Assembly (NCBI GenBank): GCA_014529385.2
Contig: CM043954.1
Coordinates: 6,513,806 to 6,577,805, forward strand
DNA from: Adiantum capillus-veneris
Taxonomy: Eukaryota > Streptophyta > Polypodiopsida > Polypodiales > Pteridaceae
Direction of reading: 5' to 3'
DNA: 64,000 bases
A program made the position numbers and the translations under genes. The notes under the pieces are model-generated. The model was not told the origin of the DNA, did not search any database, and saw only the letters and a program-made list of their open reading frames with translations. Positions 21,744 to 31,600 of the stretch are shown piece after piece; the first letter of the stretch is position 1, and each line of letters opens with the position of its first letter.

Positions 21744-21932
21744 TTTTACATGGAATAGGTATCTTCATGGTTTGTGTTGGAAGTCGTTTCAGGAATTTTC
21801 AGCCATGGAGATTCTTGAAGAAGGAAGAAGCCGGGCCGGCGAAGAGTCCTTTCGAGGATTCTGGATGGTGTTGGCGATCTCCCTTGACGCCATATAGTTC
21901 AGTACCAGTCCCTCGCTTTGAAAAGGAGGGAA
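21744..21932 (+). mobile_element. Mini internal region 1 of the array (189 bp)
   Basis: It starts TTTTACATGGAATAGG and ends with a purine-rich tract GAAAAGGAGGGAA just before the next LTR, so only the 3' end of a family-C internal region is left. It lacks the piece present in mini region 2 between GGAAGAAGC and GGGCCGGC, which destroys the small open frame. Confidence 0.85.
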
Positions 21933-23071
21933 TGTCACATGACACATTCAAACCTATGTGTCGGTGGACAAGCTACAGCACGACCAGGGTTCAGTCAGTC
22001 AAGCCAGTATAGGATAGGAAGTAATCTGGCACTTTTGTGAGTCTGTTTGCAGACCGTGCATGACCAGTCACTTAGATTAGATGCATATCCTCCTGTTGCA
22101 CACATTAGAATCATCAGCATTCTCGTCAGAATCCATCAAGGAAATTTTCCAATGCATTAAAACCTATTTTCCCTATTTTTGACATTTTTCACTTATTTAT
22201 TAAGTGACTTTTGTTGGGAACTAGGTAGGTCAATTTTGCTAAGATCATATATAAGAAAACCAGAGCTAGCACTTTCTGGCAGAAGAGGCAACAGGAGCAC
22301 CTTGCTCAACAGGCAACTTCTCAGCAGAACCCAGCAGAGCCCTAGCGTTAATAGATTTCCCCCAAACACCAGATCAGTCCTAGAGTTAGCAATTTCTTCA
22401 GCAAGGACAGATTTCAGCCCCTAGCGTTTTTGGTTTGCAGATCAACCTCAGCATTTTTGCAGATCTTCGCGACGGAATCAGCCCTAGACTCAGCGTTTTC
22501 AGTTTTCAGCAGTCAGTTTCCACAGTAGAACCCCTAAACCTCAAAGATCTAACCTTCCCGCAGCAGATCCTCGTCGCATGGTCAGATGCCGCAAGGTTTG
22601 CAGTTTCAGCCCGGAAAACGCAGATTTCAGCATCTGCGTTTTCAGCGCGTCGTCGTCGCATCGTCGTCATCGACTCGTCACTGACATAGAGTCAGAATTC
22701 AGAAGAGAAAGATTTGCAGATTTCAGCCCTTAGAGTTTTCAGATTTCCGCCCGTCTCGTCGTCGTCCTCATTGTCGTCGACATCGTCGGCAAGTCCAAGC
22801 ATTGTAGAAATTTGTGCAATCATAAGTAGACCGCTCTTGCCATAGAAGGTGGGGCCTTCGGAGGAGAGTTTGACAATTTTTCTGGTGTTGTATTCTTCTC
22901 TCTCTATCTCTCAGTCTCAGCACCTGCACTCACAGTGTCCATTCACTTTGTTTGTATCCATTGCACTCTCTCATTAAAGAACGGAAGGTTCTCCCTTCCC
23001 TAAGTAAAAGGAACCTTGAGCACAGTTCGGAGCACTCATCTTGAGCAAAGTTCAACATTCATTCCGCTGCA
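21933..23071 (+). repeat. Family-C LTR 2 of the tandem array
   Basis: It starts TGTCACATGACA (one change in the palindrome) and ends CATTCCGCTGCA. TATATAAG at 22,248-22,255. It is collinear with LTR 1 throughout. Confidence 0.88.
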
Positions 23072-23379
23072 TTTTACATGGAATAGGTATCTTCATGGTT
23101 TTGTGTTGGAAGTGGTTTCAGGAATTTTCAGCCATGGAGATTCTTGAAGAAGGAAGAAGCATGACTCTAGATGAAGTTGAAGCAAGGAAGGAGACTCAAA
23201 AGACTTTGTGTCACTTTCGGCGCAGCCCAAAGAAGCAAGCGTTGCAAATCTTTATGAAGTTCAAGTATCGCACGACCCACACCTTAGCGTGGGCCGGCAA
23301 AGAGTCCTTTCGAGGATTCCAGATGTCGTTGGCGATCTCCCTTGATGCCATACAATTTAGTACCAGTACCTCACTTTGA
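23041..23379 (+). CDS. Small conserved open frame of mini internal region 2 (function unknown)
   Basis: 112 codons starting in the U5 end of LTR 2 and running through the mini internal region to just before LTR 3. Its last ~90 residues correspond to the C-terminal part of the last open frame in element C (minus strand, 50,752-51,333). They share LHG(I/M)G(I/M)FMVLCW, EFSAMEILE, LDEVEARKE, KKQALQ-FMKFKYRTTHT and LAISLDAIQF. The protein is basic and has no signal peptide or membrane segment. I do not recognise a family. The frame survives in this copy and in element C but is broken in mini regions 1 and 3. The true start codon is uncertain. Confidence 0.45.
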   Translation: MSKVQHSFRCILHGIGIFMVLCWKWFQEFSAMEILEEGRSMTLDEVEARKETQKTLCHFRRSPKKQALQIFMKFKYRTTHTLAWAGKESFRGFQMSLAISLDAIQFSTSTSL

Positions 23380-23390
23380 GAAGGAGGGGA
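23072..23390 (+). mobile_element. Mini internal region 2 of the array (319 bp)
   Basis: The longest of the three mini internal regions, ending in the polypurine tract GAGAAGGAGGGGA directly before LTR 3. It keeps the segment deleted (with different breakpoints) from regions 1 and 3. There is no primer-binding site and no gag. Confidence 0.85.
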
Positions 23391-24656
23391 TGTCACGTGA
23401 CACATTCAAACCTACGTGTCCGTGGATAAGCTACAGCATGACCAAGGTTCAGTCAGTCAAGCCAATATAGGATAGGAAGTGATCTGGCACTTTTGTGAGT
23501 CTATTCGCAGACCGTGCATGACCAGTGACTTAGATTAGATGCATATCCTCCTGTTCCATGTTAGGAAATAAGACGTAGCTAAATAGATATTTGAGTAGAT
23601 TACTTAATGGAGAGAGATAGATTTCACACACAAGAGATTATAGAGTAAAGAGAGAGACAGTAAACACGATATACGTGGTTCACCCAATGTGGGCTACGTC
23701 CACGGGAAAGCAGCCACTCAATGGCTTTAGCACTTCAAAAGAAGAAGTAGTTTACAAAGGGATTAAACCCTTAATAGAGCTCCCACCTTGCTTCACTCTC
23801 ACCTCCTCACACTCACCTTGTTGCATCAACTTCACACACTATATAATGTGTGTAGAAATGGCCTCCTTTTATAGGCCAAAGGGATGCCCTCTCTCATGAG
23901 AGACAGCCATTTGTAGCCGCCCTTGTGTGAATAAGTCCAAATCGGACCCTCCAATCCGCCCATGTGTGGCCGCCCTTGTGTAGACAAATCCGCTTTTGAA
24001 TTCGGCCACCGGCCACCGGCCATTGACTTCCGACCACCGACCACCGGCCAACCGGCCAACCGACCGGTCGTTTTCCGACCACTTTCCGGCCGGTGTCCAG
24101 CCATAATATTCCGGGGAAAAGGAATATTCCGACGAGGGGAAAAAAAAGTCTGCCGTGAAAATTTTCGTTTCTGGTGAGTGATTTTCCTTCACGCACGATG
24201 GCTTCTCCTCATAATGGGGGGCTTACAAATGTGCGCTTTTACCACAGAAAATTACAAAGGGTAAATCAGGCTCCATACTTAACATTGCACACAGTAGGAT
24301 CATCAGCATTCCCAACATAATCCATCAAGGAAATTTTCCAATGCATTAAAACCTATTTTCCCTATTTTTGACATTTTTCACTTACTTATTAAGTGACTTT
24401 TGTTGGAAACTAGGTAGGGCAATTTTGCTAAGATAATATATAAGCAAACCAGAGCTAGCACTTTCTAGCAGAAGAGGCAGCAGAAGCACCTTACTCAACA
24501 GGTAACTTCTCAGCAGAACCCAGCAGAGCCATAGCGTTAACAGATTTCCATGAAACACCAGATCAGCCGTAGCGTTAGCAGTTTCTTCAGCAAGGACAGA
24601 TTTTAGCCCCTAGCGTTTTTGGTTTGCAGATCAACCTCAGCGTTTTTGCAGATCTT
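23391..24656 (+). repeat. Family-C LTR 3, left part (interrupted twice)
   Basis: It starts TGTCACGTGACA. It is interrupted at 23,559-24,284 by a solo LTR and at 24,657 by the copia element, and continues at 63,192. The sequence on both sides matches LTR 1 and LTR 2 without gaps once each insert and one TSD copy are removed. TATA box at 24,437-24,444. Confidence 0.9.
23559..24284. mobile_element. Solo LTR, 726 bp, of another retrotransposon family
   Basis: It begins TGTTAGGAAATAAG and ends CATACTTAACA, and is flanked by TTCCA (23,554-23,558) and TTGCA (24,285-24,289). The uninterrupted LTR 2 reads TTGCA here, so the left copy has one mutation. It contains ATACGTGGTTCACCC and GGCTACGTCCACGGG, phrases I know from plant copia-type LTRs. 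The orientation is not certain. Confidence 0.75.
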
Positions 24657-24883
24657 TGTTACCATATACATGTGGTAGTGATGTGTATGAACACACTAGG
24701 ACCGCCGGGGCAATTTTTCCCTCTTTAGGAGTTTTTTTCCCCCGTGCATTGTATATACGCCCATCACTCTAGGGCTATCTATCTTTCCATTGCACACTAA
24801 GTAATACACTCTCTATTGTGTGCCTAGAGCTTCCTTTGTCTTCTCCAAGCTCTGTGTGTCTCTCTGCAACCCTATTTCCACCA
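24657..24883 (+). repeat. Copia A 5' LTR
   Basis: TGTTACCATATAC ... TTTCCACCA, with a TATATAC box at 24,752-24,758. The 3' LTR (62,794-63,191) aligns to it but carries a tandem duplication. Several substitutions separate the two, more per base than in any LTR pair nested inside. Confidence 0.9.
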
Positions 24884-25245
24884 ATTGGAATCAGAGCAGG
24901 TTGCGTTCTGCCGAGCTTAGTCGCCAGCTGCTCCAGTACACGCCTACTCACTTTCTCCGATTTCAGTGAGCTTTGGCGAGCGTTCGCAGGTCGACGAATA
25001 TTTCGGGTGATCTCGTAGAGCTTCGTCTCCTCAGATTCTTGATTTGGGCTCATTTCAGCCTCCGTTTCCATTACAAGCAGTACTGCACGGGCTATTCTGT
25101 CATTTTGTGCAGAATTTCTATCAGTGCCGTTTTTTGCATAACAGGTGCCTTACAGTCTTCTACGGTTTGTGCTATATAGCACGTGTTGTTCCCGCTCCGT
25201 TTCTCCTATTTTCGGGCAGTTTTCACATCAGGTGCAACATTTACC
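24884..25245 (+). other. Copia A primer-binding site and untranslated leader
   Basis: TTGGAATCAGAGC at 24,885-24,897 is one base off TTGGTATCAGAGC, the usual site for initiator tRNA-Met in plant retrotransposons. The rest is a non-coding leader up to the gag ATG at 25,246. Confidence 0.8.
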
Positions 25246-25317
25246 ATGGCTGACAACAACAACACAGATGTGTTCAAGATGTTTGCTGCTAAGGACAGGT
25301 TGGATGGGGACAACTAC
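25246..25317 (+). pseudogene. Copia A gag, first 24 codons
   Basis: ATG at 25,246 opens MADNNNTDVFKMFAAKDRLD and then GDNY, the start of a copia Gag. The frame is cut at 25,317 by the Tat gypsy element and resumes in phase at 36,582 (PMWAYMMQHVLV). The duplicated target bases are CTAC (25,314-25,317 and 36,578-36,581). Confidence 0.88.
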
Positions 25318-27026
25318 TGATAGCCGTTTTTCGGCTCTTTGTAATTGCCACAGTGAGTTACCTCACCCTACCAAAATCACCCAAACACTGTGGCTATCCC
25401 TACCATTTCACTGTACATAGGCGTGCGTGAGTCACGGGAATTTTTCCATATCTTCTTAAAAAACCCTCAATTAGCTAGTCATTGGGCTAGTTGAGCCAAA
25501 AAAAATTTAAAAATTTAAAAAATATAAGTATATTATGGCCCATGAGTATGTAAATATTTCTTTGTATATAGGGCCTAAATAAAAGATTTTTTCATCATTA
25601 TTTTGGTATTTATTTAAATATTTTTACTTAGGTGTGTGTTATTTATGCTCTGTACATTGCCTCACCATTACCACAATTTTTCTTACCATTTTTCATACTC
25701 TTTATTCCATATAGAAAAATTTTCATGTAAGCTTCTCTTATATTTGGTGTAACTCCACCCCAACAAAAATCCAAAAAAACTAGTTTTATTTATGTGTATA
25801 TTTTTTTCACTATTGTGATTTTTTCCTTCCTACATATATTCTCCATTACTCTCATAAATTAGACCACCAAAAATATTTATCTTTTTATGGTAGACTTATA
25901 ATGAGAGAGATTTATTTTGACCCCTTTATATTTTTCCACCTATATTATTTATATTTGACATGTACATATTTTTTAGACCCCTCAATATTTGATTTTCTTA
26001 GTTGTACTATTCACTTATATCATGCTCTATACAATATCTTCAATTATAGACCTACCAAATAAGGTCAAGGGTAGGTGGCATGCATACATGCACTATGGAG
26101 GGCTCACTCTTGGAGGTATTCAAAAGAATCATCCAAAGAAGGACCCCACAAAGACCTTATGCAGTGGAAAAAAACGGTCGGTTTTGTTGAATTTTTAAAG
26201 TTCACTTGCTCTCCGAATTTGAAAAGGTGATACAAACAAAAGTTGTAGCTCGTGGGCTGAACTTTTGCCTCAAATTTTTTCATATTTTTTTTGAGCTACG
26301 AGCTGTGAGCTATGATTTTATTAGTGGACCCCAGTTTTCCCATGCTATGCAGCCACACTCTCTCTTCCACTTTATCATTTTCCTCTTTCACACACACTTC
26401 TCCACTCATCATCCCCATCTCTCTCACCACTCCTCTCTGCACACTACTCACCTTCTCCTCAACCTTGAAGAATAAGAGAAACCATGGTGAACTCATACCT
26501 CCCACACACAATTCCATTCCAAAATTGACCACCTAGTCTCATTTTTCCTCCTCCAAATTACCCATATCTATCAAAAAACCACAAAATTCAGCCTCTTCTC
26601 TTAAAAGACAGCATCATGGTGGTTGATTACTCAGCTTCAATTACCTTGTCTCTCAAGGAAAGTCAAGAGTGGAGAAAAAATGTACCGTCAAAGCTAGTGG
26701 ACCGTCAACAAGCGTCAAAATTGGCCCTACTCAAGACACTTGGAGCATCAACCTTGTAAGAAATCCACCTTTTCTTACCTCTTGGGAGTTTTTCTTCCTT
26801 ATTTGTATCCTACATGGATACTCCCATTGTAAATATCCAATTCCATTTGTAAATTAATACTAACTCTACTAACACTAACCCACTATGAAAAGTCCTATCA
26901 CCTCCATTTCTCTCCTCTCTCTTTCCCCACCAACTTCTTGATAATTCCAAGCAAAAGAAATTAGATAAATTGCTGAAAATCTAACCCAACCATGGTTAGA
27001 GGAGTAACCCTAGCCTTCAAAATTGC

Positions 27027-27034
27027 TATAAAAG
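27027..27034 (+). promoter_or_regulatory. TATA box of the Tat 5' LTR
   Basis: TATAAAAG in a CTATAAAAGGAGGG context, followed within about 30 bp by the likely transcription start region. The same box is at 35,602-35,609 in the 3' LTR. Confidence 0.65.
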
Positions 27035-27691
27035 GAGGGTGTAGCTAGCACAAAAGAGGGGAGCCATAAGCAAGAGCACTATGCTATAGCTTGAGAAGCC
27101 AAGCTCAACCTCTCTAGAAGGAGCTCTTGAGTGGAAGCTCATTGTCTTATGCATGTGCATGTGTTGTAATAGGGGATTAGCAAGGGAACTCTATGCCATT
27201 GTAAGAGAGAGAGTGATCATTCAATTGAGAGTAGGAAATCTATCATTTCTCCTACTAGTGTAAGCCCAACATTTGCTGAATCAAGGAGGGTGGATTTGGA
27301 CTAAGCTTGGATACTTTGTCTCCCTTCCAACGTGAAGTAATGGACAACAATGATGCGTAAGTGTCTTGGTGTTTTTTTTGTAAGTTCTTGATAGCTTGTC
27401 TCTGGTGTTGTCATCAATCTAGCCATAAATCCCACATACTGTAAGAGGGCGACAGGGTGGAGAGGACTCCCCTGGCTTTAAGACAGTGATTGGGGTGGTT
27501 TTTTTTGTGATGTGTTGTGGTGAAATTTACGCAAGCTATGTTGAACAAATACTAATCTCACTTTGATTTGTCATGACAGATTTGTAAGAAGGTATTAATG
27601 CAACAAGCACCCCCTCCCCCTTTCTCTCTCTTTCTTAAATATATAGTTGTGTTTGCTTGATCATTGCCGATACGTTTCAAAGCAGCCCGAG

Positions 27692-27693
<2 letters not shown>

Positions 27694-27756
<63 letters not shown>
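27694..27756 (+). repeat. (CT)n microsatellite in the Tat 5' LTR
   Basis: 63 bp of CT, against 47 bp in the 3' LTR (36,269-36,315). The difference arose after insertion and explains most of the LTR length difference. Confidence 0.95.
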
Positions 27757-27759
<3 letters not shown>

Positions 27760-28018
27760 TTTTAGTGTGTGAGAGTGTTCCATTGGTGTTAGGGTTAGTG
27801 TAAATTCCTTGCTTGTTTGTGGGTTGCTCTAACGATTCTCCTCTTTTGCGTCTTAGTTCACTCTTAAACTAGGTGGTGCCCCTTGTGTAGTTGGGATTTG
27901 GCTGTGGGTTTGTTGTTTTGGTTTGTGTTGTGTTGTGCCCCAGCCCCATTGAGCAGCACGGGAGCCTTGAAGGGTGTCTAGAGGCCACTCTTCTTGTTGC
28001 CCGCCCCGGACCGCCTCA

Positions 28019-28092
28019 AATTGGTGCCCCCACGGAGGACGGCTTGTGTATTTTTGTGTAGAATCAACCTTTAGCATAGTCAAGTAGTTTGC
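28019..28092 (+). other. Tat primer-binding site and leader start
   Basis: AA and then TTGGTGCCCCCACGGAGG (from 28,021) directly follow the LTR. TGG at the expected place marks a tRNA primer site. I cannot assign the tRNA from memory; it is not the initiator Met type. Confidence 0.6.
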
Positions 28093-28305
28093 ATGAATCA
28101 CGAAAATTTGTATGATCCCTTCATTCCCATTGCAAGGCAAAAGGTACACATAATTGTTAGTACTAAGTTGCAATTTCAACGTGTCATTCGTAGAATTTTA
28201 GGTCCTCTTAGGTTGGCCGAGATAAACGCTTCAGTAAATCCTTTTATTTTGCCTCTCATTAGGTACGACCTTAGTTTGGACGTCTATATTTTTGTTTTGT
28301 TTTAA
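28093..28305 (+). CDS. Tat leader micro-ORF 1 (70 aa, unknown)
   Basis: It lies between the primer site and gag. It encodes a protein beginning MNHENLYDPFIPIARQ and ending in a hydrophobic stretch (NPFILPLIRYDLSLDVYIF). It is clearly related to micro-ORF 2, which starts 22 bp after its stop in the same frame. Over 65 residues without gaps they share the R or K-rich middle, the AS-x-NP motif and ILPLI-Y-x-x-S-x-DV-x-IF-x-L. At DNA level they have diverged strongly, so the protein likeness suggests past selection. Ogre/Tat elements are known to have an extra ORF upstream of gag, but I do not recognise this one. Confidence 0.5.
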   Translation: MNHENLYDPFIPIARQKVHIIVSTKLQFQRVIRRILGPLRLAEINASVNPFILPLIRYDLSLDVYIFVLF

Positions 28306-28326
28306 GCATTAGGTCATGCATAGACC

Positions 28327-28545
28327 ATGGATAATGGCCCAGGAATAGAGGTTTTCCCCTTCCATTTCACTCCACACATTAGAATAAACATTGCAATTAG
28401 TAGGAAAATCCATTTTCAACAACGTATGGTGTTCATGTTTGGTGCCCAAAGAGTAGGAGAAATTCTCGCATCACCAAACCCTATCATCCTACCTCTTATT
28501 GATTATCATAGGTCGTTTGATGTGAATATCTTTATTTTGTTGTAG
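28327..28545 (+). CDS. Tat leader micro-ORF 2 (72 aa, unknown)
   Basis: Starts MDNGPGIEVFPFHF and ends NPIILPLIDYHRSFDVNIF plus ILL. It is a paralogue of micro-ORF 1 and in the same frame. The gag ATG follows 85 bp downstream in another frame. Both have alternating hydrophobic residues (RINIAISRKIHFQQR; KVHIIVSTKLQFQR) that could form beta strands. There is no predicted signal peptide. Role unknown; a nucleic-acid-binding or capsid-accessory role is only a guess. Confidence 0.5.
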   Translation: MDNGPGIEVFPFHFTPHIRINIAISRKIHFQQRMVFMFGAQRVGEILASPNPIILPLIDYHRSFDVNIFILL

Positions 28546-28630
28546 AATAGATTGCAAGCTAGAAAACATTATTGTGTAAATCTTTTTAAGAAAGAAAAAC
28601 AAAAACGGGTGTCACTTTGAAATCAATTCA

Positions 28631-31600
28631 ATGGAAAGCCAACGCCAAATGTCTGGATATCCTCTTTTCTTTGGAGAGCCTGGAGAGGATGCAGAATTAT
28701 TTTTAGCAAATTTCAAGATGTCTTGCCGTATCAAGAGGATAGTAACCGATCAAGAACGTGTAGAAATGTTTGAGGTGGTCCTTAGGAAAGATGCTAGTAC
28801 TTGGTTTGACTCTTTGCCTGAGGAAGTTAAGGGGAATTACACAGAAGTTTTGAATCGTTTTAAGAGATACTTCTTTGATCCCCAAAACACTCAAAAACTA
28901 TGGCAAGACATTGTTTCGCATAAGCAAAAAGACTTAGATGACTACTACTTGTACAAGCAAGAGTTTCTACGTCTTTGGGCTCTATGGATACGAAATGTTG
29001 CTAACCCTGGTGATGGTGCAGAATTTTTAAAGAAGGAGAGATTCATAGCCGGACTCTTTCCTGACCTTAAGGTAAAAGTTGAGGCGGGTGCACCTGCTAC
29101 TTTTGATGCAGCTGAAACTAGGGCTGCTGAGAAGTATAGGAAACTCAAGTGCTTAACGGGAGAGGTTCCAATAGAAGGTCTTAGACCCAAAGGTAAGTCA
29201 CAAGCATCAACATCGAGGGAGCTTCCTGAGGTAACGACGGAAGTGATTGAGAAGTTAAATGAATCTTTAAGCAGCCTGTCAATTCACCTTGCACAAGCTG
29301 TAGGTCCAAAGGGACAAGCAAAGAAGTCAGAAGAGAGAGAGCCACGAACTAGGAGAGTCTTGCAATGTTGGAATTACGGAGAGTCTGGACATGGGATGTA
29401 TAATTGTCCTTGGCCCCGTGGGGAGCCAGGGAGACCTAACTTGAATTACCCAGTGATGAATGCAGGTGAAGAAACTGGTCAACAACCAAGGCTTCTACAA
29501 AGACCAAATGGACCAAGACCACCTCCACAAGGGGTAGAAGGAGTTCCATCTTTGCCAGATCCAAATGTGCATGTGGTAGAGGTGACAAACTCAAATAAGG
29601 TTGACATGGAAGCAAATGGCATTAAGCGTGGCCGAGGAAAAGGTAAAGAGAAAGAGGGTGTCCCATCACAGAGTGACCATGGACAAGGCAAGAAGGCAAA
29701 GGAGACCAAGGAAGCTAAGAGGACTCGACGTCGTATCAATCTCCAAGACTTCCCTCTTGGACATGGTATGGCTCCATACAACCTGTTGGAAGACATGCGA
29801 GGTAAGGGTCCTGATATCTCATGGCCTCAGTTTCTTGCATTATGCCCACAAGTTAGGAGGGATTTAACAAAGGCAGTTAGCACTAGCAGAAAGGTAAAAG
29901 ATAGTTTTCCTGTTGTAAAAATTGCACATGCTGAAATGAACGAGGATATTACACCTGTGCTAGATTGTTACATAAAAGGAAAATTGGTTAGGAAAGGTCT
30001 AGTGGATGGGGGTGCACAAATTTGCATTATGACAGAAGGGCTCATGCAAAGACTAGGCATGCACATCCATGAGACACCTGAAATCAAAGGGAAAATGGCA
30101 AACAATAGCAAGGCTAGGTGCGTAGGCATTTGTAAAAATGTTTTTGTGGAGGCCTTTGGCATTAAGAAGGCAGTGGATTTCTATGTCATGTCTACCAAGG
30201 GAAATGGTTATCCATTTATCCTAGGAAGACCATGGCTAATGAAAATGCGAGCTTTGCAGGATTGGGAGAGTGGGAAATTAATTTGCAGGAATGACAATCA
30301 TAAGAAGGTTGTCTTTGACATGAAGGAGCAACGCCAAGAGGAGCTCCATGAAGAATCATCTCAAAGTGAGACGGAAGAAGGTTGGACCGATAGCACTTCA
30401 GAAGAAGAAAGTAGCGGCAGCATTACTGAAGAGGAGTCTTCCATCGAAGTCATGGGGGTAAGGTTTAAGCCAAGCAACCAAGAGACCTCTTGTCAAGGCT
30501 TGGAGGAGGTAGGTCCTCAAGAGAACGAAGGTGTTCAAGATGAAGGGATGCTGGAAGGTATTCTATCAACAACACTTACAAAGGATGAAAGAGAGGAGTT
30601 CAAATGTGTGCTAAGGAAATTTCCTAGGATTTTTGCTAAAGACTACACCGATGTGCGTGGAGTAGATGTTGCTCAACACAAAATTGAGTTGAAGCCAGAG
30701 GCCACACCTAAGGCTCAGAAGCTACGAAGGCTAGGAGTCATCAAGGAGCAGGCTTTACTCAAGGAGGTAAGAAAGCTTCTAGCAGCAGGTTTCATTTATC
30801 CAGTGGAGAATTCAGAGTGGGTCTCTCCCGTTGTTGTCACTCCTAAGAAAAACGGAAAGCGGAGGGTGTGTGTGGATTACCGTCCACTCAATGAGGCAAC
30901 AAAAAGAGATCACTTTCCCCTCCCATTTCAGGATGAGATACTAAATGAGGTAGCTGGTCATGAGAAGTACACTGTGTGTGATGGCTACTCAGGCTACTTT
31001 CAAATAGGTATCGCATTGGAAGATCAATTGAAAACAACCTTTATCACTCCTTGGGGTTGTTATGCTTTTAGAGTCATGCCATTTGGTCTGACAAATGCTC
31101 CTGCAACATTCCAACGTTTCATGAATATGGTGTTTCAAGCATTCTTTGGAAAGTCAATTAGGGTATTCATTGATGATTTCTGTATTTATAGCTCAAAATC
31201 ATTGCATCTACAAAGGGTAGAAGAAGGTTTAAAGAAGCTCTACGACATGGGAGGTCAACTCAACCCCGACAAGTGCCATATAGGTGAGGATGAAGTAATC
31301 TTGCTTGGTCATAAAGTTTCTTACAAAGACATTGAAGTGGATCCTTCGAAGGCAAAGGCTCTTATTGAGCTACCATCACCCAAGAGTCTTAAGGAGGTCA
31401 TCTCATTCATTCGAAAGGTGAAGTATATGTCACGCTTCATTCACTTAGCCTCGGAGTTACTTCACCCTTTGCAAAAGTTGACACAACAAGTAGAATTTGC
31501 ATGGTCTGATGAGCTTGAAGAGTACTTTTGTAACATTAAAGTCATTTTGTCAGAGCTACCAACACTCATGCCTCCTTGTTGGGAGTACACATTCTTTGTT

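Larger units (their letters stand above)
25318..28018 (+). repeat. Tat element 5' LTR
   Basis: TGATAGCCGTTTTTCGG ... GGACCGCCTCA. It contains a TATAAAAG box at 27,027-27,034 and a (CT)n run at 27,694-27,756. Open frames inside it (for example 25,989-26,198) recur unchanged in the 3' LTR because the LTRs are copies. They show no family motifs. Confidence 0.95.

Noticed and set aside
24105-24196. Overlapping 71-107 codon frames around 23,832-24,196
   Set aside because: Produced by CCGGCCA-rich short repeats inside the 726 bp solo LTR.
25989-26536. Several 69-89 codon frames repeated identically at 34,565-35,111
   Set aside because: They are inside the two Tat LTRs and repeat only because LTRs are copies; no family motif and overlapping on both strands.
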